Shown here piece by piece: positions 15,301-23,019 of a stretch of DNA of 23,382 nucleotides (position 1 is the stretch's first letter; each line of letters opens with the position of its first letter). The notes under the pieces are model-generated. The model made no database searches. It was not told the DNA's origin and saw only the letters and a list, made by a program, of their open reading frames with translations. The stretch comes from JAQGLW01 sp035995725. GTDB lineage: Bacteria > Pseudomonadota > Gammaproteobacteria > Burkholderiales > Burkholderiaceae_D. The stretch covers positions 1-23,382 of the forward strand of contig DASYKE010000171.1 of assembly GCA_035995725.1 (NCBI GenBank), given 5' to 3'. The translations under genes were made by a program, and so were the position numbers.

Positions 15301-15456
15301 TCATTTTTCTGCTTCTGCAAGCTGCATTCTATAGCACAGACAGAAACTATTAAATTCCTGGACTGAACCCTTTGCGAAAGACTCAGCAAGCTGCTGTTTA
15401 CCTTTTTCGCAGTCAGCTGAAATCTGCTCAGGTGTGCTCGAAACATCTGTGGGCAT
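15301..15456 (-). CDS. Small hypothetical protein, 51 aa, upstream of attC-like element
   Basis: An ATG-initiated frame of 51 codons begins MPTDVSSTPEQISADCEKG and continues through QQLAESFAKGSVQEFNSF, ending with a basic/acidic helix and stop TGA at 15301. Composition is balanced and helix-like, with three cysteines, and looks protein-coding rather than random. An in-frame TGA lies shortly upstream, so the ATG is the first possible start, although its ribosome binding site is weak. Its stop is just before the attC-like element on the same strand, as in an integron cassette. No family recognised. Confidence 0.5.
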   Translation of the reverse strand: MPTDVSSTPEQISADCEKGKQQLAESFAKGSVQEFNSFCLCYRMQLAEAEK

Positions 15457-15803
15457 TAGCCGGACTCAGTCTGCATTCGCAAAGATCGAGGCTGAAAAGG
15501 CAGCATCATTAATATCACGGTTGCCAAAGGTGCTTTATAGCTCGGACGTTGTATTAATGGAAAATATTATAATTGAGGAAATACATTTGTTACAACAAGG
15601 AAATATGCTATAGCTGCTGCGGAATGTATTGAAGTTTTACCCGGACAGTGGACGGGGCGCCACGATGCATGGATTGTCCCCTTCCCGGCAATCAAGGATG
15701 CGCAGCATTCAGCACACATGCAGACGCACGCCAGACCCGATTCAATTTGGAGTATGGAACTGAGGGGGACCTCAGGGATAGATTCCTATTATTCGCTAAA
15801 AGA

Positions 15804-15827
15804 GAAAGGCCCCGACCGGGGCCTTTC
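15804..15827 (-). terminator. Rho-independent terminator for the small membrane protein gene
   Basis: A perfect 10-bp stem, GAAAGGCCCC / GGGGCCTTTC, with a GACC loop. Read leftwards it is followed by a T-rich TCTTTT, 55 nt after the stop of the small membrane protein. The stretch 15457-15803 otherwise contains no convincing gene; it is AT-rich around 15540-15620. Confidence 0.85.
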
Positions 15828-15882
15828 CTTTATGTCAGCAGCATGACGTGCTGCTTTGCCGAACCGCGCTATTTTTATCGCT

Positions 15883-16074
15883 TTACACGCGTATCAGCGG
15901 CACAGATATCCCAGTCAGAATACCAGCCACCGCCAGTACCGTCATGATCAACAAAACGATGAAGAGCACGCGCACGATTTGCCCAATCGGCGCCGGTAAC
16001 GGCAACATACCGATTAACCACCATATCAATCCAAAGACAATCAGATACACAATCAAGTTAATTATTAAGCTCAT
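15883..16074 (-). CDS. Small two-TM membrane protein, 63 aa (Thivi_2564-like)
   Basis: A 63-aa hydrophobic protein with two membrane segments. The first is NLIVYLIVFGLIWWLIGML (about residues 6-24), then a PLPAPIGQIV turn, then VLFIVLLIMTVLAVAGIL. It resembles the small 'Thivi_2564 family' membrane proteins found next to stress genes, from memory of the pattern; function unknown. The ribosome binding site AAGGGGAG precedes the ATG at 16074 by about 4 nt. A clear terminator follows. It heads leftwards with the neighbouring 50-aa membrane protein and CsbD-like gene, suggesting a stress-linked cluster. Confidence 0.8.
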   Translation of the reverse strand: MSLIINLIVYLIVFGLIWWLIGMLPLPAPIGQIVRVLFIVLLIMTVLAVAGILTGISVPLIRV

Positions 16075-16145
16075 TTTCTCCCCTTGGCGCGATCAAAAAA
16101 ATCGTCATGCCGACCTGCTTTGCCTGCAGATTGCAGTTTCTATTC

Positions 16146-16298
16146 TTATTCCTGGACAGCGACGAAATCAGCAGGAAGCCTGGATGCTGCAGGCGCCCAG
16201 CCGACAATGGCCAATGCCGCGCCTGCGCAGAATAAAACGGTTAAGGCAGCTGCAATGATTAGACGCAACGAAGAAAAATTTGTGGTGACGGATAACAT
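16146..16298 (-). CDS. Small membrane or exported protein, 50 aa
   Basis: A 50-aa frame starts with MLSVTTNFSSLR and has one hydrophobic segment, LIIAAALTVLFCAGAALAIV (about residues 13-32), then a short tail, WAPAASRLPADFVAVQE. The ATG at 16298 is chosen because AGGA lies about 7 nt upstream; a longer frame to 16409 adds residues without a ribosome binding site. It could be a single-TM peptide or a small secreted protein. It lies 71 nt before the 63-aa membrane protein gene on the same strand. No family recognised. Confidence 0.5.
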   Translation of the reverse strand: MLSVTTNFSSLRLIIAAALTVLFCAGAALAIVGWAPAASRLPADFVAVQE

Positions 16299-16467
16299 CG
16301 CGGATTCCTGTAATGGTTGGACTTTCTCAAACACACCGCACACTGCTGTGGCGGCAAAGCGGATTCTGATATCCCGCTCAATGTGAAAATTGTCCGCTTT
16401 CACTCCCATCAGCTCTGTCCGCCAGCGTACATACCGGCCACATTATTTTTTTGAATCAATTCGCCTG

Positions 16468-16602
16468 CGCCCGAAGGCTGTGGCGTTGGCGTTGCATTCC
16501 CTTCGGCGACCAACGGGAGTGCAGAGCTCACATTCCCTGCGGTCATACTTCCTGCGCCGACCAACGGGAGTGCAGAGCTCGGCTGTGCACTTCCTTCGGG
16601 CG
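16468..16602. repeat. Intergenic direct and inverted repeat block
   Basis: An exact 23-bp direct repeat, with core CCAACGGGAGTGCAGAGCTC, occurs at 16507-16529 and 16558-16580, a 51-bp period. The block is flanked by inverted 10-mers CGCCCGAAGG (16468-16477) and CCTTCGGGCG (16593-16602). The open frames across it are repeat-derived and low in plausibility. The gap 16299-16747 holds no other gene I can support. Confidence 0.75.
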
Positions 16603-16747
16603 GAAGTCCTCTTGGGGGCGCTCGAATAGCGCAGACGCGCCTGCAAGGGCAGCGACCTCAGAATTATTTTGTTGGATCTTCTTGATTTAGCGGCGCCAGC
16701 TTTGCTGGTTTCTATCCAAAGATGACGCCGATCAGCCAATACTCTGT

Positions 16748-16933
16748 TTAGATCGAGCGCACTTTAGACCTGATTATTTCCTCCACATCGCCAACCAATT
16801 CCTGCACTTTTCCGGTGATTTGTTTATTCAGCCCTTTAATCTGCTGTTTATCATTTCCAACCAATTTACCTGCTTCTTCTTGCACTTTACCGACGATATC
16901 TTTTGCAGCGCCTTGAATTTGGTCTTTGTTCAC
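16748..16933 (-). CDS. CsbD-family stress protein
   Basis: A 61-aa hydrophilic helical protein beginning MNKDQIQGAAKDIVGKVQEE, with the CsbD repeat pattern: two copies of a 'K-x-Q-x2-G' helix, the second KQQIKGLNKQITGKVQELVG (about residues 29-48). Length matches the family (about 60 aa). CsbD proteins are induced by general stress; their molecular role is unknown. The start is GTG at 16933, with CAGGAG 7 nt upstream. The product is soluble and cytoplasmic. It is on the same strand as the small membrane proteins. Confidence 0.93.
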   Translation of the reverse strand: MNKDQIQGAAKDIVGKVQEEAGKLVGNDKQQIKGLNKQITGKVQELVGDVEEIIRSKVRSI

Positions 16934-17047
16934 GGTGTAACTCCTGATTAAGGTTTTATAAATTAATTTCTGGTACGCGGAATACTTGCGCCGCTGCGCA
17001 CGTTTCTGCGCACAATTGTTTCCGGTGCAAATTACAATTTATAGCTA

Positions 17048-17125
17048 CTAATACAGCGGAGCGTCTTGATTCGCTTCGATATGCGCTTTATAGATACCGA
17101 AGGTGTCGCGCCCCAGATAACTCAT
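17048..17125 (-). CDS. Possible 25-aa small protein
   Basis: An ATG at 17125 is preceded by a strong ribosome binding site, ACAGGAG, 7 nt upstream. The frame runs 25 codons to TAG, beginning MSYLGRDTFGIYKAHIEA. The composition is protein-like and the site context is as good as that of the CsbD gene 115 nt downstream. It may be a genuine microprotein or a leader of the CsbD transcript. No homologue recognised. Confidence 0.4.
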   Translation of the reverse strand: MSYLGRDTFGIYKAHIEANQDAPLY

Positions 17126-17177
17126 ATTTATTCTCCTGTTAAAAACATTAGAGTGCGCCTGTCACCAGATCGAGTCT

Positions 17178-17191
17178 GTTCGGAACCGAAC
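17178..17191. promoter_or_regulatory. Inverted repeat GTTCGG-AA-CCGAAC upstream of the 25-aa ORF
   Basis: A perfect 6+2+6 inverted repeat lies 53 bp upstream of the 25-aa ORF start, at promoter distance for the leftward small stress genes. Nearby, a 16-bp unit GCTGTTAAATTGGTTC is tandemly repeated with two changes (17209-17224, 17225-17240). The regulator is unknown. The remaining gene-poor stretch up to 17461 also has TTAACAATCG twice (17440-17449, 17452-17461). Confidence 0.35.
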
Positions 17192-17461
17192 TTAGGAAAA
17201 CAGAAGGCGCTGTTAAATTGGTTCGCTGTTAAATCGGTTTTTAATCAGCTTCAACCGAGGTTTTCAAGCATCGTGTTAGCGCTTATTTTCTTCATGATTC
17301 ATCAATGCAAGCAGCGGATGCGGTCTTTCAGGTGGCGTACCGTCGTCCCGATCTCTGCGAGAAGCGGAGCAAGAGCGAACTGATGCTGACTCCATGCCGG
17401 CACGGGCCGCTAATGAACAGCTTCTGCCCACCGCGAAAATTAACAATCGGATTAACAATCG

Positions 17462-17817
17462 TTAACGAACTGCCAACCCAGTCTTAACCCGCCATCGTGC
17501 AAAGTACGACTGCAGCTCTTCACAAACCTGCGGGCTGCGCCATTCCTTCTTTTTAATGAAGTACACGACGGAAACGAAATCGTTTTTATTCCCGCCGTTC
17601 TTGCGTTGACGCTGCCCTTCCCGGCGTCATCGTCAAGGGCTGCAACGATTCTCGATCCACTCAGACAAATCGCGCCGGACAATGGATTTTCTTTAAGCGC
17701 AACCGAGAGGTCATCAACACTTTTCTCAATCATATGAATACCGATCTCCAAACGGCCCGATCCAGACTTTCCTGCAATGCCTCCCTTGACGCCTGACTTC
17801 CACCAGAAACAGACCAT
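17462..17817 (-). pseudogene. Possible frameshifted gene remnant
   Basis: On the reverse strand two frames look protein-like. An upstream part includes RLEIGIHMIEKSVDDLSVAL and SGAICLSGSRIVAALDDD. A downstream part in another frame includes DFVSVVYFIKKKEWRSPQVC and ELQSYFARWRVKTGLAVR, ending at TAA 17462-17464. Joined by one frameshift near 17600-17625 they would give one polypeptide. I do not recognise the family. The 5' end overlaps the MFS gene start on the other strand, so the upstream part may instead be chance. Low confidence. Confidence 0.25.
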
Positions 17818-18997
17818 GCCACTTCCCCTCCTTGCGCTGGCGCTAAGCGCCTTTGCCATCGGCACGACCGAATTCATTATCATGGGTCTGCTGCCTGACG
17901 TCTCGCGCAGCCTCGCGGTGTCGATCCCGGCCGCCGGCTATCTGATCAGCGGTTATGCAATGGGAGTAGCAATCGGCGCTCCGATCATGGCGGCGGCGAC
18001 TGCGGCACTGCCGCGCAAGCGAGCGCTGCTGATATTGATGGGCATCTTCATCGTTGGCAATATGATGTGCGCGCTTGCCGCCAGCTATGGTTTCCTGATG
18101 TTCGCGCGCATCGTCACCGCGCTTTGCCATGGCGCGTTCTTCGGCATCGGATCGGTCACCGCCGCCAGCCTGGTGGCACCTAATCGCAAGGCGTCGGCGG
18201 TGGCACTCATGTTTACCGGGCTCACTCTTGCCAATGTGCTGGGCGTGCCGCTCGGAACTGCCCTTGGCCAGCTCGACGGCTGGCGTGTGCCGTTCTGGGC
18301 TGTCGCCGTGCTCGGCATCCTTGCGTTGGCCGCACTAGCGTATGTGCTGCCGGCACAGCGCGATCAAGAAAAACCGGACCTGCGCCGGGAGTTTAATGTG
18401 CTGCGCAGCGGCGGTATCTGGATTGCACTGACAACCACCGTACTGTTTTCGGCAGCAATGTTCGCGCTCTTCACCTATGTCGCACCGTTGCTCGAGCAAG
18501 TCACGAAGGTGACGCCTCGCGGCGTTACCTGGATTTTGTTCCTGATCGGCGTCGGCCTGACTGTCGGCAACTATTTTGGCGGCCGGCTGGCCGATTGGCG
18601 GCTCGGTGTCGCGCTCACCGGTATTTTCACGGCAATGGCGCTTGCCTCCGCCGCGCTTCGCTGGACCAGCGGCACGCTGCTGCCGGCCGAGGTGAATCTG
18701 TTCGTGTGGGCGATGGCTGGGTTCGCTTCGGTGCCGGCTCTGCAGATCAATGTGATGGCGTTCGGCCAGGCAGCCCCGAATTTGGTGGCGACGCTCAATA
18801 TCGGTGCTTTTAATCTCGGCAACGCGCTGGGCGCGTGGGTCGGCGGCCAGGTCATTGATCACGGTTTCGGTCTGCAAGCCGTGCCGCTGGTTGCCGGCGC
18901 ACTGGCCGTTGGAGCGCTGATGGCAACCCAGGTATCGATTCGTTTCATGAAAAAAGCGGCGCTTCATGCGCCTGTTACTTCCCCTGAATATTCGTAA
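17816..18997 (+). CDS. MFS transporter, YdhP/AraJ-like (DHA1)
   Basis: A 393-aa 12-TM major facilitator. The opening PLLALALSAFAIGTTEFIIM (about residues 4-23) and GLLPDVSRSL match the E. coli YdhP/AraJ type of putative sugar or drug exporters. GAFFGIGSVTAASLVAPNRK (about 104-123) and GLTLANVLGVPLGTALGQ carry the conserved TM4-TM5 region, and NIGAFNLGNALGAWVGGQVI sits near the C-terminus. The ATG at 17816 is chosen from family alignment; ATG 17777 is upstream but adds a non-conserved tail, and neither has a strong ribosome binding site. The substrate is unknown. It precedes an aldo/keto reductase by 146 nt. Confidence 0.93.
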   Translation: MPLPLLALALSAFAIGTTEFIIMGLLPDVSRSLAVSIPAAGYLISGYAMGVAIGAPIMAAATAALPRKRALLILMGIFIVGNMMCALAASYGFLMFARIVTALCHGAFFGIGSVTAASLVAPNRKASAVALMFTGLTLANVLGVPLGTALGQLDGWRVPFWAVAVLGILALAALAYVLPAQRDQEKPDLRREFNVLRSGGIWIALTTTVLFSAAMFALFTYVAPLLEQVTKVTPRGVTWILFLIGVGLTVGNYFGGRLADWRLGVALTGIFTAMALASAALRWTSGTLLPAEVNLFVWAMAGFASVPALQINVMAFGQAAPNLVATLNIGAFNLGNALGAWVGGQVIDHGFGLQAVPLVAGALAVGALMATQVSIRFMKKAALHAPVTSPEYS

Positions 18998-19143
18998 TCA
19001 AAGGCGGCCAAAGCGGCGCTGGTCGAACTCCAGAGAAATCCGGCGGTCATGTACAGGAAAGCCATCGTGCACGCCGGTATCCAAGCAACTTGAAGCAACT
19101 TGCAACACGCGCCGTAGATCAACCATCTGAAAGGAACCATCAC

Positions 19144-20157
19144 ATGAACACCCGCACAAATTCCTCCGTAAAAACACGCCGGCTCGGCGCCAACGGCCCT
19201 GTCGTTTCAAGCATCGGCCTAGGCTGCATGGGCATGAGCGACTTCTATGCCAATCGCGACGATAAAGAGTCCGTTGCCACCATTCACTACGCCATTGAGA
19301 ATGGCGTCAACTTCCTGGACACGGCAGATATGTATGGCCCCTATACCAATGAAGAGCTGGTTGGCAAAGCCATCAAAGGCAAACGTAACAAGGTTTTTCT
19401 GGCGACCAAATTCGGCATCGTGCGCGACCCGAGCAACGCGGCTATACGCGGGGTCAACGGCAGCCCTGAATACATTCGCACATCGGTGGAAGGCAGCTTG
19501 AAGCGGCTGGAGGTAGAAACCATCGATCTTTATTACCAGCATCGCATCGATCCCAAAACGCCGATCGAAGAAACCGTCGGTGCGCTCGCAGATCTCGTCA
19601 AGGCCGGCAAGATCCGCTACATCGGATTGTCGGAGGCATCGCCACAAACCCTGGAGCGTGCACACAAGACGCATCCGATCACCGCGCTGCAAAGTGAGTA
19701 TTCATTATGGACACGCGATCCCGAGCAAGGCGTGCTTGCCACTTGCCGCAGGCTAGGCATCGGCTTTGTTCCGTACAGTCCGTTAGGGCGCGGCTTCTTG
19801 ACTGGCACGATCACGAAACCGGAACAGTTCCCCGAAGATGATTATCGCCGCCACAGCCCGCGTTTTCAGGGAGAAAATTTCGCCAAAAATCTGGCGCTGG
19901 TGGAAAAGGTGAAAACGCTGGCGGGACGTTACCGCTGTACGCCGGGCCAATTGGCGCTGGCGTGGGTATTGGCGCAGGGAGACGACATCGTGCCGATCCC
20001 CGGTACGAAACGACGCAGCTATCTGCAAGAAAATATAGCGGCGGTCGATCTGAGGCTGAACAGCGAGCATCTGGCCGAACTGGATGCGATTTTTCCGGCG
20101 GGAGCAGCAAGCGGCGCAAGGTATGTCGAAGCAGGCATGAAGATGGTGAATGGATAA
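19144..20157 (+). CDS. Aldo/keto reductase
   Basis: A 337-aa NADP(H)-dependent oxidoreductase of the AKR13-like group, reducing aldehydes or ketones. Opening RRLGANGPVVSSIGLGCMGM (about residues 12-31) is typical. The catalytic tetrad is visible: D59 and Y64 in FLDTADMYGPYT, K89 in FLATKFG, and H133 in YYQHRIDP. The cofactor-binding C-terminal segment is VPIPGTKRRSYLQENIAA. The ATG at 19144 is preceded by GAAAGGAA about 7 nt upstream; a TTG further upstream is not needed. A 20-nt gap separates it from the AsmA-family gene, so cotranscription is possible. Confidence 0.95.
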   Translation: MNTRTNSSVKTRRLGANGPVVSSIGLGCMGMSDFYANRDDKESVATIHYAIENGVNFLDTADMYGPYTNEELVGKAIKGKRNKVFLATKFGIVRDPSNAAIRGVNGSPEYIRTSVEGSLKRLEVETIDLYYQHRIDPKTPIEETVGALADLVKAGKIRYIGLSEASPQTLERAHKTHPITALQSEYSLWTRDPEQGVLATCRRLGIGFVPYSPLGRGFLTGTITKPEQFPEDDYRRHSPRFQGENFAKNLALVEKVKTLAGRYRCTPGQLALAWVLAQGDDIVPIPGTKRRSYLQENIAAVDLRLNSEHLAELDAIFPAGAASGARYVEAGMKMVNG

Positions 20158-20177
20158 ATAGATAGTAAATCATTGAC

Positions 20178-22187
20178 ATGAGGCGAGGACCAAGGATCGC
20201 GGCTGTCGTACTGGCCGGCATAGCAGCCCTGCTGGCGTTTGCCCTGTTACTGTTAACCAACCTGGACTGGAACCGCGCCAAGCCCTGGCTTTCGGATAAG
20301 GTCGGCGCTGCCACCGGGCGCGCATTTTCCATTGACGGCGACCTGTCGATGAACTGGCAGAGGCCGGCGCAGGAACAGACCGGCTGGCGCCGCTGGGTTC
20401 CATGGCCCCATCTGCGCGCGAAAAATGTCATGCTCGGCAACCCCGACTGGGCCACGACCGGCCCAGCCATGGCGCGCATCGAGCAGATCGACTTCACCAT
20501 CAATCCGTTGGCGCTGCTGCAAAAAACCATCCGGGTCCAGTCCGTGATCCTGACCGAGCCGCGGCTGGCGCTGGAACAGGACAGGAAGGGGCGGAACAAT
20601 TGGACCTTTCCCAAGAAGGACAGCAAGTCGGCATGGCAGTTCGACCTGCAGGACCTGGCCATGACGCGGGGCACAGTGCGCTATGTGGATCCCGCAAAGC
20701 GCGCCGACATCACCGCGCGCGTCGATACGCTCGACGACGGCAGCATAGGCTGGAAGTTCGGCGGCATATTCAACGATGAAAAGCTCAGCGGCGGCGGCAA
20801 GACCGGAGCCCTGCTGTCGCTGCAGGCGAGCGGCGTACGCTATCCGGTCGAAGCGATGCTCAAGATCGGGCAATCCACCATTTCCGCCAAGGGTACTCTG
20901 ACCGATCCGGCGCATCCCAGCGCTCTCGACGTGAAACTCGACATAGACGGCGCAAGCATGGCCGACCTGTTCCCGCTGGGCGGCGTGCTGCTTCCCGAAA
21001 CACCCAAGTTCTCGACGGAAGGCCGGGTCGTCGGCACGCTGGGACGCGGCAATATCCGCCTGCGCTATGAAAACTTCAAAGGCAGGGCCGGGTCCAGCGA
21101 CATCGGCGGCACCCTTGAATACGTTCAGAAATATCCACGCCCGCTGCTGCGCGGCGAGGTCGTATCGAACCGCCTGAGCTTCAACGACCTGGGCGCGCTG
21201 ATCGGCGCGGGCGGCAGCAGCAACAAGCAGAAGACCGGCCAGGTGAAGCAGCCACCCGGCAAGGTGCTGCCGGTATCGCCGTTCAAGATCGACCGCTGGG
21301 GCAAGATGGATGTGGAAGTGCAGTTCACCGGCAAGAGAATCCTTCACGGCGAGACCTTGCCAATCGAGAACCTGCATGCCAACGTGCGGATGAATAATGG
21401 CGTCCTGTCGCTTGCACCGCTCAATTTCGGGATCGCCGGCGGCGACCTGGCGACCGAACTGTCCATCGACGGACGCAGCAGTCCGGCCAAGGCCAAGATG
21501 AAAATTTCGGCCAGGGAACTGAAGCTCAGGCAGTTATTCCCGGCTGTCGAAGCGATGCGCGCCAGCCTTGGTCAAGTGCAAGGCGATGCAGAGCTGAGCG
21601 CCACCGGCAATTCGGTTGCCGCATTGATGGGGTCCGCCAACGGCGAGATAAAATCGTTGATCAGCGACGGCACCGTCAGCAAGTTCATCATGGAAGCGAT
21701 CGGCCTGAACGTGGGAAGCGTGGTGGTGACCAAGCTGTTCGGTGACCGCCAGGTGCAACTCAACTGCATGGCGACCGACTTTAGCGTCACCAACGGCCTG
21801 ATGCAGGCGCGTACCATCATCGTCGATACCAGCGACGCGACGATCCGCGTGGACGGCAACATCAACCTCGCACGCGAAGAACTCGATCTCGGGATCCATG
21901 AGCAGAGCAACGGCATACGCATCATTTCGCTGCGTTCGCCGCTGTACGTCAGAGGTACCTTCAAGAAGCCCGACGTCGGTGTCAACAAGGGCGTCGTCGC
22001 GCTCAAGGCCGGGGCTGCGGTCGCGCTCGGCACCGTGGCCTCGCCATTTGCCGCCCTGCTGGCGGTGACCAATCCTGGTCTCGGCAAGGAAAGCCCATGC
22101 GCGGCACTCCTCGTGCAAGCGGAACAGAAACCGGTTGCTCCCCCGCCCGGGAAAACCTCGGCGCGGACGGCATTGCCGCCAAAATAG
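20178..22187 (+). CDS. AsmA-family protein
   Basis: A 669-aa inner-membrane-anchored periplasmic protein of the AsmA family, linked in E. coli to outer-membrane assembly and phospholipid transport. An N-terminal TM is at about residues 8-27 (AVVLAGIAALLAFALLLLTN). Then the AsmA N-terminal part follows: GRAFSIDGDLSMNW (about 48-61) and NPLALLQKTIRVQSVILTEP. The C-terminal AsmA_2 region contains VSKFIMEAIGLNVGSVVVTK (about 506-525), then SDATIRVDGNINLAREELDL and PLYVRGTFKKPDVGVNKG, a family hallmark. The ATG at 20178 lacks a strong ribosome binding site. A short hairpin, GATAAG-CAAA-CTTATC (22189-22204), follows the stop without a T run. Confidence 0.93.
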   Translation: MRRGPRIAAVVLAGIAALLAFALLLLTNLDWNRAKPWLSDKVGAATGRAFSIDGDLSMNWQRPAQEQTGWRRWVPWPHLRAKNVMLGNPDWATTGPAMARIEQIDFTINPLALLQKTIRVQSVILTEPRLALEQDRKGRNNWTFPKKDSKSAWQFDLQDLAMTRGTVRYVDPAKRADITARVDTLDDGSIGWKFGGIFNDEKLSGGGKTGALLSLQASGVRYPVEAMLKIGQSTISAKGTLTDPAHPSALDVKLDIDGASMADLFPLGGVLLPETPKFSTEGRVVGTLGRGNIRLRYENFKGRAGSSDIGGTLEYVQKYPRPLLRGEVVSNRLSFNDLGALIGAGGSSNKQKTGQVKQPPGKVLPVSPFKIDRWGKMDVEVQFTGKRILHGETLPIENLHANVRMNNGVLSLAPLNFGIAGGDLATELSIDGRSSPAKAKMKISARELKLRQLFPAVEAMRASLGQVQGDAELSATGNSVAALMGSANGEIKSLISDGTVSKFIMEAIGLNVGSVVVTKLFGDRQVQLNCMATDFSVTNGLMQARTIIVDTSDATIRVDGNINLAREELDLGIHEQSNGIRIISLRSPLYVRGTFKKPDVGVNKGVVALKAGAAVALGTVASPFAALLAVTNPGLGKESPCAALLVQAEQKPVAPPPGKTSARTALPPK

Positions 22188-22296
22188 AGATAAGCAAACT
22201 TATCCTAAATCGAAATTACTCTTTTCCAAAAAATATATTGGACAGCAACAGGCTCCGCTTTGCATAATGCGCCGTCAAAACCATGGAGGACGACCA

Positions 22297-22863
22297 ATGA
22301 CACGCCTTGCCCCGCTCGCGCCCGACGAGATGACGCCCGATCAGAAAACCGTGCACGACGCCATAGTCAGCGGACCCCGCGGCCAGGTGCGCGGCCCGCT
22401 CGCGGTATGGCTGCATCGCCCCAAGCTTGCGAGCCACGCACAGGCGCTCGGGCAGTACTGCCGCTATGACTCCTCGTTGCCGCCGCGCCTGTCGGAACTG
22501 GCAATCCTCGTCATGGCGCAGATATGGAACTCGGAGTTCGAATGGTGGGCCCACAAGCCGCTGGCGCTCAAAGCCGGGGTTTCTGCCGAAGTGGTCGAAG
22601 CCATCCGCCTTGGCAAGGTCCCGGCCTTTGCGCAAAAAGACGAAGCGCTCGTCCACGACGTACTGCAAGTCCTGCACAAGACTCGGCGCATTCCCGGCGC
22701 GCTGTACAGGAAGGCCGTCGAAATACTGGGCAAGGATGGTGTCGTCGACCTGATTGGACTGGCAGGGTACTACACCCTCATTTCGATGACCATCAATGCC
22801 TTTGAGGTCATGCCGCCGGACGGCACGCCGCTCGAACTGCAGGCGGCAGGAGAATCGGCCTGA
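22297..22863 (+). CDS. Carboxymuconolactone decarboxylase-like protein
   Basis: A 188-aa all-helical protein of the CMD/AhpD-like superfamily. It opens MTRLAPLAPDEMTPDQKTVH, has PPRLSELAILVMAQIWNSEF (about residues 62-81), then EWWAHKPLALKAGVSAEVVE, the helix pair that in AhpD bears CxxC. Here no cysteine pair is present, so a thiol peroxidase activity is unlikely, and the EWWAH form matches the non-redox CMD subgroup. The substrate is unknown. The start at 22297 is set by GGAGGA (22285-22290), 6 nt upstream. An alpha/beta hydrolase is convergent on its right, which recalls lactone-metabolism neighbourhoods but is only suggestive. Confidence 0.93.
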   Translation: MTRLAPLAPDEMTPDQKTVHDAIVSGPRGQVRGPLAVWLHRPKLASHAQALGQYCRYDSSLPPRLSELAILVMAQIWNSEFEWWAHKPLALKAGVSAEVVEAIRLGKVPAFAQKDEALVHDVLQVLHKTRRIPGALYRKAVEILGKDGVVDLIGLAGYYTLISMTINAFEVMPPDGTPLELQAAGESA

Positions 22864-23019
22864 ATTCAACCGGCCTGAATCGATTTTGCGATTTTGCCAG
22901 CTTATGTGCGTGGGCCTGCATTCGTGCGCAGCCTGCGCCACGCCAGGGCCCCGCTCTGGAGTGGAACACCGCGGCGTGGCCTGCGTGACGTTTTCTTGCT
23001 GAAAAATGAATGACGTCCG

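Noticed and set aside
16507..16580. Possible CRISPR-like pair of repeats
   Set aside because: Only two copies, with a 28-bp spacer itself partly related to neighbouring sequence, and no cas genes.
16443..16739. 98-aa reverse open frame with repeated CTPVGRRR segments
   Set aside because: The peptide repeat simply mirrors the 23-bp DNA repeat; no ribosome binding site and no family.
20253..21377. Long reverse-strand open frame opposite the AsmA gene
   Set aside because: High-GC shadow; the forward AsmA reading has clear family motifs over its whole length.
22216..22941. Reverse-strand open frame opposite the CMD-like gene
   Set aside because: Shadow of the recognised forward gene with its GGAGGA ribosome binding site.
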